64,000 nucleotides of DNA, taken from positions 873,001-937,000 of the forward strand of contig NZ_CP109434.1 of NCBI RefSeq assembly GCF_036227105.1. Direction: 5' to 3'. The stretch is from Amycolatopsis sp. NBC_01488 (GTDB lineage Bacteria > Actinomycetota > Actinomycetes > Mycobacteriales > Pseudonocardiaceae). A program made the position numbers and the translations under genes. The notes below the pieces were generated by a model that was not told the origin of the DNA, did no database searches, and worked only from the letters and a program-made list of their open reading frames with translations. Every line of letters starts with the position of its first letter. Position 1 is the stretch's first letter. Below, piece after piece: positions 40,654-47,960 of the stretch.

Positions 40654-41994
40654 TTATCCCTTCGGGGTGGAGGAGAGCAGCTCGACGTTCCCGTCGAACT
40701 GCCAGAGCGGGTTGGGTTGGTCCCCCACGGGGGTCCGCACCTGGAAGTAGCCGTTCACTTCCTTCGGTCCGTCGCCGTCGGCGACGTACCGCCCGTCCGA
40801 GGTGATGTCCAGCTGGTAGATCGCCGACCCCGTCGCCGCGATGCCCGGCAGGTGCCAGGAGACGACGCACCGCCAGTCGTTGCCGGGGCCGTCGGGCTCG
40901 ACCAGGCCGTCGCCCTTGGTGCACGCGGCCGTGGCCCCCAGCTGCGCCTCCGTGACGTCGGGCCGGTTGAGCTGCCCGGCCTGCAGCCGGTAGAGGTGGG
41001 CGAACGCGGTGGCGACCGACCGCTGGACCTTGTCGAGGCCGATCCCGGACCCGGTGGCCGGCGAGGCGAGCGCGACGATCCCGGCCGTGACGGCCAGCAG
41101 CGCGACCAGCGGCAGAACCCCGACGGTCAGCGCGCTGCGGCCCGAGCCGTCATGGGCCGGGTTGGTGAAGTCACGGCGCACGAAGAGGACGTACGCCAGC
41201 GCGGTCGCGACCACCGCCCACGCCAGGCTCACGGCGACCGCGATCAGCAGCGGCCCGAGCTGGGCCGGGTCGGTGAAGAGGCCGTTCCACGCGATGAAGG
41301 CGTAGCTGGGCAGGGCGAGGCGGACGGCGACGGGCAGCGGCAGCAGCTGAGCCAGCGCGAGCACGAGCGCGACGACGGCGGGCAGCAGCAGGCCCATCGG
41401 CGACCGGCCCCAGACGACCGAGCCGAGCAGCCCGATCGCGCCGAGCGCCAAGGTCGGCGCGAAGACGCAGACCCACGCGAGCAGGACGCGGACCGCGGCG
41501 TCGCCGGAGGTCAGCGAGTGGCCGTCGAGGCCGACCAGGGGCCGGTTGCCGGCGGCGAGCACCCCGCCCACCGCGCTGGAGACGGCCATCCCGGCCACGA
41601 GCACGACGAGCACGGTGAGGGCGGCAAGCGCTTTCGCCGCGAAGATCCGCCGGGTAGAGCGGACGGCGACGAGCAGGTGGCGCCAGGTGCCGAGCCGGTC
41701 TTCGGAAGCGAAGACGTCCCCGGCGACCACCGACGTCAGCAGCGGGAGCGCGTAGGTGCCCGCGAACCCGAGCATCACCAGCGGGCCGGCCCAGCCCGTG
41801 GCGTTCATCCACCGGCCGAAGAGCGTGTCGACGGGCAGCGAACTCTGTTCGCTGACCACGGCGACGAACAACGCGGGCGCGATCCAGCAGGCGAGCACGA
41901 GCAGGCGGATGCGCCAGGCGGCGAACAGCTTGACGAGTTCGAAGCGGTAACCGCGGGCCACGGGAACGGGCCGCGCCTCGGCGACGACGGTCAT
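40654..41994 (-). CDS. ABC transporter permease (ABC-2-like)
   Basis: This membrane protein has 446 residues from the ATG at 41994, overlapping the ATPase stop (ATGA). Six or so hydrophobic segments fill residues 20-330, after which about 110 residues form a soluble extracytoplasmic tail containing CTKGDG and WRCVVSWHLPG with two cysteines. The permease fold is typical of exporters or membrane-embedded efflux pumps. The large C-terminal tail is unusual for ABC-2 permeases and may bind the product or the phosphoesterase encoded next in the operon. The substrate is unknown. Confidence 0.85.
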   Translation of the reverse strand: MTVVAEARPVPVARGYRFELVKLFAAWRIRLLVLACWIAPALFVAVVSEQSSLPVDTLFGRWMNATGWAGPLVMLGFAGTYALPLLTSVVAGDVFASEDRLGTWRHLLVAVRSTRRIFAAKALAALTVLVVLVAGMAVSSAVGGVLAAGNRPLVGLDGHSLTSGDAAVRVLLAWVCVFAPTLALGAIGLLGSVVWGRSPMGLLLPAVVALVLALAQLLPLPVAVRLALPSYAFIAWNGLFTDPAQLGPLLIAVAVSLAWAVVATALAYVLFVRRDFTNPAHDGSGRSALTVGVLPLVALLAVTAGIVALASPATGSGIGLDKVQRSVATAFAHLYRLQAGQLNRPDVTEAQLGATAACTKGDGLVEPDGPGNDWRCVVSWHLPGIAATGSAIYQLDITSDGRYVADGDGPKEVNGYFQVRTPVGDQPNPLWQFDGNVELLSSTPKG

Positions 41995-42908
41995 CGGGTG
42001 GCCTCCGGCTGTTCGGTGAGGGCGAGGAAAGCGGCTTCCAGCGGGGAGACGACCGGGGCCAGCTCGCGCACCGCGATGCCGTCCTTCGCCAGCCGCAGCA
42101 CCAGCTCGTCGAGCGCGGGCACCAGCGCGCGGACCACGAACGCGTCGGCGTCCCCGCCGGCCAGGCGGACTCCCGGCGCACCCGCGACCAGGGGCCGCGC
42201 GGCCTCCGGGTCGGACGTGCGGAGGCGGTAGTCGAGTTCGCCGTTCTCGGCGGAGAGCTTGCCCAGCGGGCCGGTGAAGACGACGCGGCCGGTGGCGAGG
42301 ATGGTGACCTCGGAGCACAGCGCTTCGAGGTCGTCCATCCGGTGGCTGGAGAGCACCACGGTGGAGCCGGCGGCGGCGAGCCGCTCGAGGACGCCGTGCA
42401 CGTGCTTCTTGCCGGCCGGGTCGAGGCCGTTGGCCGGCTCGTCGAGCACCAGCAGCCGGGGCTCGGTAAGCAGCGCGGCGGCCAGGCCGAGCCGCTGCCG
42501 CATGCCGAGGGAGAAGCCGCGCACGCGGTCGTCGGCGACGTCGGTGAGCCCGACTTCGCCGAGGACGTCGTCGATCTTCGCGCCCCGCCGGTCGCCGCCG
42601 CGGAGGGCGGCCAGCGCGGCGAGGTTCTGCCGGGCGGTGAGCGAGGGGTAGAGCCCGGGGCCGTCGACGAACCCGGCGACGCCGTCGAGCGTCTTGCCGA
42701 CCGGCACGCCGAAGATCTCGAGCCGCCCTTCGTCGGCGACGGCCAGGCTCAGCAGGAGCCCGAGCAGCGTCGTCTTGCCGGCGCCGTTCGGGCCGACCAG
42801 GCCGTGGATCTGGCCCGGCGCCACGTCGAAGTCGATGCCGTCGAGGGCGACGACGTCGCCGAAGCACTTGGTGATCCCGCGCGCTCTCACGGCCAGGGGT
42901 ACGTCCAT
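41991..42908 (-). CDS. ABC transporter ATP-binding protein
   Basis: This is an exporter-type ATPase (ABC-2 family, DrrA/CcmA-like), 305 residues from MDVPLAVRARG. Walker A is GPNGAGKTT, the signature FSLGMRQRLGLA and Walker B LLVLDEPANGLDP, with the H-loop in SSHRMDDL. The last 80 residues form the C-terminal regulatory domain of this class. It is the first gene of a three-gene operon with the permease and the phosphoesterase. Export of a small molecule or lipid-linked substrate is likely; a link to the macrolactam is possible but nothing in the sequence shows it. Confidence 0.92.
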   Translation of the reverse strand: MDVPLAVRARGITKCFGDVVALDGIDFDVAPGQIHGLVGPNGAGKTTLLGLLLSLAVADEGRLEIFGVPVGKTLDGVAGFVDGPGLYPSLTARQNLAALAALRGGDRRGAKIDDVLGEVGLTDVADDRVRGFSLGMRQRLGLAAALLTEPRLLVLDEPANGLDPAGKKHVHGVLERLAAAGSTVVLSSHRMDDLEALCSEVTILATGRVVFTGPLGKLSAENGELDYRLRTSDPEAARPLVAGAPGVRLAGGDADAFVVRALVPALDELVLRLAKDGIAVRELAPVVSPLEAAFLALTEQPEATR

Positions 42909-43087
42909 CGGTCTCTTCACCTTCGTTTCCGCGGCCTGCGCAAGAAACTTAGGCACCGCAAATGACGTCGACGGGCGACCCGGGTGAACGCCGACCGAAC
43001 GGCAGTCGACCGGCGGCCACCGGACCGGTGAAATGTCCGAGTTAAGCCTCAGCCTTACGCCGAGTTAACCATCACTTTGCCTTGTCC

Positions 43088-43100
43088 GTCCACAGTGGAT
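43088..43100. repeat. GTCCACAGTGGA palindrome, intergenic copy
   Basis: This is one of at least nine copies of TCCAC[A/T]GTGGA in the window, here outside any gene. A second intergenic copy with a perfect extension lies at 43193-43207. See the separate finding. Confidence 0.7.
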
Positions 43101-43101
43101 C

Positions 43102-43140
43102 CTCGGACCCCTCCCCGCCGCCTGCCGGCCGGGGTCCGAG
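43102..43140 (-). terminator. Third hairpin downstream of the xylan operon
   Basis: A perfect 10-bp stem, CTCGGACCCC (43102-43111) with GGGGTCCGAG (43131-43140), encloses a 19-base loop. It is the most distal of three tandem hairpins downstream of the esterase gene. Confidence 0.5.
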
Positions 43141-43154
43141 TCCGCCGCACCATC

Positions 43155-43185
43155 CTCGCCGGCGGTGCAGACCACCGCCGGCGAG
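43155..43185 (-). terminator. Second hairpin downstream of the xylan operon
   Basis: A perfect 13-bp stem (43155-43167 with 43173-43185) has a 5-base loop CAGAC. There is no U tract, as is common for actinomycete terminators. Confidence 0.6.
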
Positions 43186-43192
43186 CCTGAAG

Positions 43193-43207
43193 TGTCCACA
43201 GTGGACA
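43193..43207. repeat. TGTCCACAGTGGACA palindrome, intergenic copy
   Basis: This is the longest perfect version of the short palindrome (7-bp arms around one base). It lies in the 394-bp gap between the ABC transporter operon and the esterase gene, between hairpins. Confidence 0.7.
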
Positions 43208-43260
43208 TGCGGCCTTCCGTCCGCACGCCGTCCACGTGGAGTGGTACGCGAACCGAGGAA

Positions 43261-43295
43261 GGTGGCGCGGCGGGTTCCGGGGCCGCCGCGCCACC
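43261..43295 (-). terminator. First hairpin downstream of the xylan operon
   Basis: A perfect 13-bp stem, GGTGGCGCGGCGG with CCGCCGCGCCACC, has a 9-base loop and begins 7 bp past the esterase stop codon. It is the most likely true terminator of the xylanase-esterase transcript. Confidence 0.75.
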
Positions 43296-43302
43296 GGCGG
43301 CC

Positions 43303-43956
43303 TCAGCCCGGGGCCACCGCCCGGCCCGTCTGAGGCGAGATCATCCCCGCGCACAGCCCGCGGCTCGCCAGCGTCTGCGCGATCCGCGGGATCGCGGCCA
43401 GCGTGTTGGCGGGCCATTCGTGCATGAGGATGATCTGGCCGTTGCCGAGGCGGGCGTTGGCCTGGACGATCGCGTCCACGCTCGCGCCGTTCCAGTCCTG
43501 CGAGTCGACGTCCCAGATGATCTGCCGGAGACCGTACTTGGCCTCGACCGCCTGCAGCGTCGCGTTGGTCTCGCCGTAGGGCGGCCGGAACAGCTTCGGC
43601 GTGCCGCCACCCGCGGCCGCGATCGCCTGCTGCGTCCGGGAAATCTCGGAGTCCATCTGGGACTGGCTCTCCTGCGTCAGGTGCGGGTGGGTGTAGCTGT
43701 GGTTGCCGACCCACATGCCCGCACCGACCTGGGCCCGCACCTGCGCCGGATAAGCGGCGGCGTACTGGCCTTCGTTGAACATCGTCGCCCGCAACCCGTT
43801 CTGCCGCAACGCGTTCAGCAGGGCGGGCGTGTGCGCGTTCGACGGGCCGTCGTCGAAGGTGAGGCCGACGTAGCCGGCGCAGGTGGCAGCTTGCGCCGGG
43901 CCGACGGCGGCGGCGCTCGTCACGGCCAAGGCGGCCGCCAGGATCCAGGGACGCAT
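43303..43956 (-). CDS. Secreted CE4 polysaccharide deacetylase, probable acetylxylan esterase
   Basis: This is a NodB-domain deacetylase of 217 residues with a cleavable signal peptide (about 1-23, ending AQA). Catalytic and metal residues are visible: LTFDDGPS (Asp35/Asp36), NHSYTHPHL with the two metal-binding His, RPPYGE, DVDSQDW and the late ILMHEW His. It follows the xylanase stop by 2 bp. The pairing GH11 then CE4 is the same as xylanase B and AxeA of Streptomyces lividans, so removal of acetyl groups from xylan is the best reading, with chitin deacetylation as an alternative. Confidence 0.9.
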   Translation of the reverse strand: MRPWILAAALAVTSAAAVGPAQAATCAGYVGLTFDDGPSNAHTPALLNALRQNGLRATMFNEGQYAAAYPAQVRAQVGAGMWVGNHSYTHPHLTQESQSQMDSEISRTQQAIAAAGGGTPKLFRPPYGETNATLQAVEAKYGLRQIIWDVDSQDWNGASVDAIVQANARLGNGQIILMHEWPANTLAAIPRIAQTLASRGLCAGMISPQTGRAVAPG

Positions 43957-43958
43957 GG

Positions 43959-44618
43959 TCAGCCCACCGTCAGGGTGGAGTTGCCACTGCTCTGGTACCC
44001 CTCGGTGGCGAGGATCATGTAGTAGTTGAAGCTGCCGAGCCGCATGCCGGCACGCGCCCAGGCGTCGAAGTGGTTGCCGGTGGTGATGGTCCCGCCGGTC
44101 TTCTTCTGCTGCCGCACGGACCAGTACTGGTTGAAGGTCTTGGTCCCCTCGACCGACGGCGCGTTGTAGCGGGTGGTCTCGTAGATGTCGTAGGTGCCGC
44201 CGTCACTGGTGACGGTGCCCTTGTAGGTCCCGGTCGGCCGGTAGGTGCCCCAGTTGTCGACGATGTAGTACTCGACGAGCGGGTTCGACGTCCAGCCGTA
44301 GAGGGAGAGGTAGCCGTTGCCGGAGGGGTTGAAGCTGCCGGAGTAGTTCACGGTCCGCCGGCTCCCGTTGCTCCACCCCTTGCCACCGACGAAGTTCCCG
44401 ACGTTGCTCCAGTTCACCCGGTAGTTCCCCCCGGAGCCGAGCGTCATCTGGACCGAGCCACCACCATCGGTCCAGAAGGAGTAGTAGTAGCCACCGTTGT
44501 TCCCGGTCTGGCTGGTGGTGATGACGGTATCGGCCCGCGCGACCCCGGGCACGAGCGCGGCGATGAGCGCAAGGGCGGCCCCACCGGCGAACACCCTGAA
44601 GCGATTCTTGGTGAGCAT
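43959..44618 (-). CDS. Secreted GH11 endo-1,4-beta-xylanase
   Basis: This is a glycoside hydrolase family 11 xylanase of 219 residues. The signal peptide covers about 1-30 (cleavage after ARA). The catalytic nucleophile is Glu116 in [12 protein letters not shown] and the acid/base Glu206 in [12 protein letters not shown]; the beta-jelly-roll Trp/Tyr pattern (GGYYYSFWT) is intact. No carbohydrate-binding module follows, so it is the short single-domain form. GAGGAGG lies just ahead of the ATG, and a CGAAACTTTC-type box is 65 bp upstream. It forms an operon with the esterase gene. Confidence 0.95.
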   Translation of the reverse strand: MLTKNRFRVFAGGAALALIAALVPGVARADTVITTSQTGNNGGYYYSFWTDGGGSVQMTLGSGGNYRVNWSNVGNFVGGKGWSNGSRRTVNYSGSFNPSGNGYLSLYGWTSNPLVEYYIVDNWGTYRPTGTYKGTVTSDGGTYDIYETTRYNAPSVEGTKTFNQYWSVRQQKKTGGTITTGNHFDAWARAGMRLGSFNYYMILATEGYQSSGNSTLTVG

Positions 44619-44682
44619 GCTTCCTCCTCGTCGAGGCTGGCGATGGGGAAAGCATGTGATCGGGGTTGGCGGTGGGACAATG

Positions 44683-44699
44683 ACTTTCGGAAAGTTTCG
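44683..44699 (-). promoter_or_regulatory. CGAAACTTTC palindromic xylanase control box
   Basis: The minus strand reads CGAAACTTTCCGAAAGT. It contains 10 of 11 bases of the CGAAACTTTCG element that I recall being described upstream of actinomycete xylanase and cellulase genes. It overlaps a second dyad ACTTTC/GAAAGT. Position 65-81 bp before the xylanase start suits a repressor operator. Confidence 0.65.
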
Positions 44700-44720
44700 G
44701 GAGTACGGCAGGCTTTCCCG

Positions 44721-45350
44721 TCACCCGGCCCAGCGACGCCGCCGGAGATCGCGCCCCCGCGCGAGCAGCCGGATCCACGCCCGCCCACCCTCGGCGTCGA
44801 CGCGCTGGTAAGCGTCGGCAAAGCTCCGCTCGCTGTGCCTGATGACTTCGTCGAAGACCCAGTCCGACGCGATCACGGCGAGCACCGCCTTGGTTTCCAT
44901 CAGGGCGCGCTTCAGCTCACGTGCGTCGATCAGCTGCTGGGCGTGGAGAATCGACGAGCCGGTGACACCGTGATCGTCGTAGGACACCTCCCCGGCGTGC
45001 AAGGCGAGCCTGAGCCGAATCCGTTCCGGCGGCGGATGCAGCCCGTTGTGGGCCACGAGCTCATCGGCGAGCGCTCCGAGCAGCAGGTCGACGAAGAGCG
45101 TTTTCGAAACCTGCGCCGGAGCGAGCACGAGAACCCCATCCCCCAGATCCGCGTGCCGACAGGCGGCCCAGGGAATGTCAGCGGCGGCGAAGGCACGTTC
45201 TATCGCGCGATACATACCCCGTCGGACCCTGACCTTGTTGGGGTTCGTCCGGCTGTAGCGTCCGAACCCTTCGACATCGACGACCACGATGGTGCAGTGG
45301 GCGGTGTTGAGCCCGAGACTGCCGTGCCAGTCGACACCGTCCGTCGCCAT
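44721..45350 (-). CDS. Cyclase-homology-domain-like protein (paralogue A)
   Basis: This protein of 209 residues from the ATG at 45350 resembles a class III nucleotidyl cyclase catalytic core. The features are VVVDVEGFG (first metal Asp position), HADLGDGVLVLAP (hairpin Asp), LHAGEVSYDDHGVTGSSILHAQQL and VIASDWVFDEVIRHS. The usual substrate-specifying Lys and the transition-state Asn/Arg pair are not evident, so cyclase activity is doubtful. A close paralogue lies at 47158-47844, with an XRE regulator and two DUF397 genes in between. A longer start at TTG 45488 is possible but adds an unconserved Pro/Arg-rich tail. Confidence 0.7.
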   Translation of the reverse strand: MATDGVDWHGSLGLNTAHCTIVVVDVEGFGRYSRTNPNKVRVRRGMYRAIERAFAAADIPWAACRHADLGDGVLVLAPAQVSKTLFVDLLLGALADELVAHNGLHPPPERIRLRLALHAGEVSYDDHGVTGSSILHAQQLIDARELKRALMETKAVLAVIASDWVFDEVIRHSERSFADAYQRVDAEGGRAWIRLLARGRDLRRRRWAG

Positions 45351-45573
45351 GTGTCCGAACGACGCGACGCCGATCGCCCCCGGGGCGAGGCCGGGCTGCG
45401 GCAGCCCTTGGTGGCGCGTCCGCCCGCCGAGCCGCGCTGCGTGCGGCCTCGTCGGGTCAGGATGGGACACTCTCGTTCCTTCCGGCAAGCATCAGCCGAT
45501 CGAGCGCGCGTCATCGGGTGTGTCGCAGCGAGCTGATGTCTATCCTCAGGTTAAGCAACCGGATACCCCACCA

Positions 45574-45609
45574 CTACCATCTCGGTAGCACCGTTCGGTT
45601 ACCGTAACC
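45574..45609. promoter_or_regulatory. Two dyads upstream of the XRE regulator
   Basis: CTACC-N5-GGTAG (45574-45588) and the perfect palindrome GGTTACCGTAACC (45597-45609) lie 48-83 bp before the XRE start, in the 306-bp divergent gap shared with paralogue A. They are good operator candidates for autoregulation. The rest of the gap shows no gene that I can support. Confidence 0.45.
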
Positions 45610-45656
45610 AGGAATGTCCACACGCAGTTGCGCCTGCACATGCAAAGGAGCTCGAC

Positions 45657-46523
45657 GTGGCAGCGCCTCCGTCGCCGGTCGTAGCGTCCTGGGAGCTCGC
45701 GCTGCGCTTGAAGCGGCGCCGCGAGCAGCTGGGCGTAGAGGTGCGGACGATCACCGAGGCACTCGGCTTCACGCGAAACTACTGGTCCGCGGTGGAGAAC
45801 GAGCGCAAGATCCTCTCACGGGAGAGCCTTACGCGAATCCTCGAGCTATTCGAGTTCGACGCAGAGGAGAAAGAAGAATTGCTGGCACTGCGCGCCGCCG
45901 CTAAAGAGCGCGGCTGGTGGACACGTTACCCGGCACTTTTCGACAATGAGATCCAGAGACTCTTCGGCCTGGAGCAGGGCGCGCGGAGTATCCGTGACTA
46001 CGAAAATCTGCTCATTCCCGGATTGCTGCAAACCGCCGACTACACCCGGGGCATCATGATGCCCGACGTCACCATGCGACCGGTCGAGGTCGATCAGCGC
46101 ATCGAGGCAAGACTGCGCCGACAGGAACGACTCATCGACAGCAACGATCCGTTCAAATTCACCGCCGTCATCAGCGAGGCCTCACTCCGACAGCAAATCG
46201 GCGGTCCGCGCGTTCTCCGGAACCAGCTGGTGCGCCTCGCCACCTTGATCGAGCAACATCCGGACACGCTCGATATCCGGGTGATTCCCTTCACTGCGAC
46301 CGCATGCGGACTTTTCGGCGGAGCCACGGTGGTTCTCATCGATTTCGACAACCCGCAACTGCCGACGCTGGCCTGGCAGGAGACGGTCACCACCTGGGGG
46401 ATAATCGATGACCCCACAGAGGTCAGGAACCTCACCACGACCTTCGAGGATGCTTACCGGCGAGCCCTCGGCAGGAAAGAAACACTGGAAATGGTCCGAC
46501 ACCACACCGAGGACATCGATTGA
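45657..46523 (+). CDS. XRE/Scr1-family helix-turn-helix regulator (DUF5753)
   Basis: This transcription factor has 288 residues from GTG 45657 with AAGGAG six bases ahead. The N-terminal HTH (about 13-67) shows LRRRREQLGVEV-like helices and SAVENERKILSRESL (first helix shown approximately). A conserved DUF5753 domain follows with RSIRDYENLLIPGLLQTADYTRG-type sequence (LLIPGLLQTADYTR) and a C-terminal DDPTEV segment. This family almost always pairs with DUF397 proteins, as here, and includes regulators of Streptomyces development and antibiotic production. Base composition is visibly more A/T-rich than in the flanking genes, suggesting horizontal acquisition. Confidence 0.9.
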   Translation: MAAPPSPVVASWELALRLKRRREQLGVEVRTITEALGFTRNYWSAVENERKILSRESLTRILELFEFDAEEKEELLALRAAAKERGWWTRYPALFDNEIQRLFGLEQGARSIRDYENLLIPGLLQTADYTRGIMMPDVTMRPVEVDQRIEARLRRQERLIDSNDPFKFTAVISEASLRQQIGGPRVLRNQLVRLATLIEQHPDTLDIRVIPFTATACGLFGGATVVLIDFDNPQLPTLAWQETVTTWGIIDDPTEVRNLTTTFEDAYRRALGRKETLEMVRHHTEDID

Positions 46524-46524
46524 A

Positions 46525-46737
46525 TTGACAGAGAAAATATCCTCCGCCCTCCAGCGCACCGGGTGGTTCAAGAGCAGTTACTCCAATGCCGGCGGGAGCT
46601 GCATAGAAGCCCAGTTCAAGTCCGGAGCCGCCCTCGTGCGCGATAGCAAGGACCGGCGAACGATATCGCCTGTCATCGAGTTTTCGGGAGCAGCCTGGTC
46701 CGTTTTCCTACATCTCCTCAATTCGAGCAATCTCTAA
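46525..46737 (+). CDS. DUF397 protein, partner of the XRE regulator (copy 1)
   Basis: This small protein of 70 residues has the DUF397 pattern WFKSSYSNAGGSCIEA, LVRDSKDR and SPVIEFSGAAWSVFL. The start is uncertain: TTG 46525, one base after the XRE stop, fits best, with GAGGA eleven bases before; an upstream ATG would overlap the XRE gene. DUF397 proteins are thought to be small antagonists or partners of the XRE proteins encoded beside them. It is co-transcribed with the XRE gene. Confidence 0.8.
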   Translation: MTEKISSALQRTGWFKSSYSNAGGSCIEAQFKSGAALVRDSKDRRTISPVIEFSGAAWSVFLHLLNSSNL

Positions 46738-46754
46738 CAGAGAACCCAAGAGGA

Positions 46755-46777
46755 CGAGGGCGCAGTCGGAGCCCTCG
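46755..46777 (+). terminator. Short hairpin after the first DUF397 gene
   Basis: A 7-bp stem, CGAGGGC with GCCCTCG, around a 9-base loop starts 17 bp after the stop. It may attenuate transcription before the second DUF397 gene. Confidence 0.35.
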
Positions 46778-46890
46778 CCCTCAATCGTCGCCTCTCGCGC
46801 CACAGGGCAGAGTCGGCGAAAACCAAGGAGGACGCACAGCAGCGCGCCCAAAAACATCACATCGCACAACCAAACACGCAAGGAACTCCG

Positions 46891-47106
46891 TTGGCTACTA
46901 CAGATCGACTCACCCAAGTACTTCACCCAGATTGGTTCAAGAGCAGCTACTCCAATGCGAGCGGAAGCTGCGTAGAAGTCCTGTTCACGAACGGTCCCAC
47001 CCTCGTTCGGGACAGCAAGGACCGTCAGATGACCACACCGGTCATCCAGGTCGAGCAGAACGCATGGACGTGCTTCGTACGAGACCTGACAACCAAGGCC
47101 GCCTGA
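46891..47106 (+). CDS. DUF397 protein (copy 2)
   Basis: This DUF397 protein has 71 residues from TTG 46891 (AAGGA upstream). The sequence WFKSSYSNASGSCVEV and LVRDSKDRQMTTPVI closely matches copy 1, so it is a tandem duplicate that has diverged mainly at the ends. It lies 153 bp downstream of copy 1 and converges with paralogue B of the cyclase-like proteins. Confidence 0.85.
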   Translation: MATTDRLTQVLHPDWFKSSYSNASGSCVEVLFTNGPTLVRDSKDRQMTTPVIQVEQNAWTCFVRDLTTKAA

Positions 47107-47116
47107 CAGGAGGAGC

Positions 47117-47141
47117 TGAGAGCGCCGACTCGGTGCTCTCA
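47117..47141. terminator. Bidirectional hairpin between DUF397 and cyclase-like paralogue B
   Basis: TGAGAGCGCCGA and TCGGTGCTCTCA pair with one G-T wobble around a single base, so the real loop is the inner part. It sits between two converging stop codons at 47106 and 47158. Confidence 0.55.
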
Positions 47142-47157
47142 ACTCGGTCCCGATGAT

Positions 47158-47844
47158 CTACCCGACTGCCGCCTCCTCCCCGGGCCCCAGCAGCCGGACC
47201 CACGCCTGAGCGGCGGTCTCCTTCTCCTGCACGAACACCGGCCGGTACCGTTCCGGCCGGCTCACCGGACTGTGCCGGATGATCTCGTCGAAGATCCACG
47301 CCGAAGCGATCACCGCGAGATCTCCACCCGCGTACGCTGACGCATTTATCAGTACCTCAGAGTGCAACAGCCGGAACGCGTGTACGATCGCCGATCCCGT
47401 CCTGCCGTGCGCGTCGTAGCTGACTTCGCCCGCGTGCAACACCGCCCGCAGGCGGATTCTCTCCGGCAACCGATGCACACGATTGTGCTCGGCAAGGAAA
47501 GCGGTCAGCGCAGCGGGGAGCAGCTCGCTGAACACCGCCTTCGGGTACTCCGCGGGCACCAGCAGAAGCACGCCGTCGCCGAGGTCGGCGTGGTAGCAGT
47601 CGGGCCAGGAAACGCCGCACGCGAGCAGTGCCTCCTGGACCACCTCGTAAAGACCCGCCCGGAGGGTCAGCCGGTGCATGGTGGTGCGGTCCGCGGCGGC
47701 GAATCCGTCGATTTCGACGATGAAAATGGTGTGGTGCACCGGATCCGCCACCGGCTCCACGAACTCGAGCGGCGGGGTCCCGCAAAGCCACTGCCACACG
47801 TCCGTCCACGACATGACGTGATCGTGAACCGCGCCGGTGGACAC
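47158..47844 (-). CDS. Cyclase-homology-domain-like protein (paralogue B)
   Basis: This protein of up to 228 residues (GTG 47844; an ATG at 47814 is the alternative) has clear similarity to paralogue A: HTIFIVEIDGF, HADLGDGVLLLVP, RLPERIRLRAVLHAGEVSYDAHGRTGSAIVHA and VIASAWIFDEIIRHS (the third aligned as PERIRLR then LHAGEVSY). As in A the fold resembles class III cyclases but the catalytic set looks incomplete. The two copies bracket the XRE-DUF397-DUF397 genes and point toward the same strand, so duplication around the regulator is likely. The role is unknown; sensing or binding a nucleotide is one possibility. Confidence 0.7.
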   Translation of the reverse strand: MSTGAVHDHVMSWTDVWQWLCGTPPLEFVEPVADPVHHTIFIVEIDGFAAADRTTMHRLTLRAGLYEVVQEALLACGVSWPDCYHADLGDGVLLLVPAEYPKAVFSELLPAALTAFLAEHNRVHRLPERIRLRAVLHAGEVSYDAHGRTGSAIVHAFRLLHSEVLINASAYAGGDLAVIASAWIFDEIIRHSPVSRPERYRPVFVQEKETAAQAWVRLLGPGEEAAVG

Positions 47845-47960
47845 TTCGGTTGCCGCTTGCTGGACAAAACCTTGACAGCCGCTCGACCTGCACTGAATGG
47901 CCGCCGTTGGCGGGTTACGGTGCCTGTCAGCAGTCCTGCCGGGGTGGACGGGGAAACCCG

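Noticed and set aside
37999-42231. Plus-strand open frame of 1410 codons opposite the phosphoesterase and permease genes
   Set aside because: The minus-strand genes show clear domains and operon overlaps; this frame is an Arg/Val/Asp-rich shadow.
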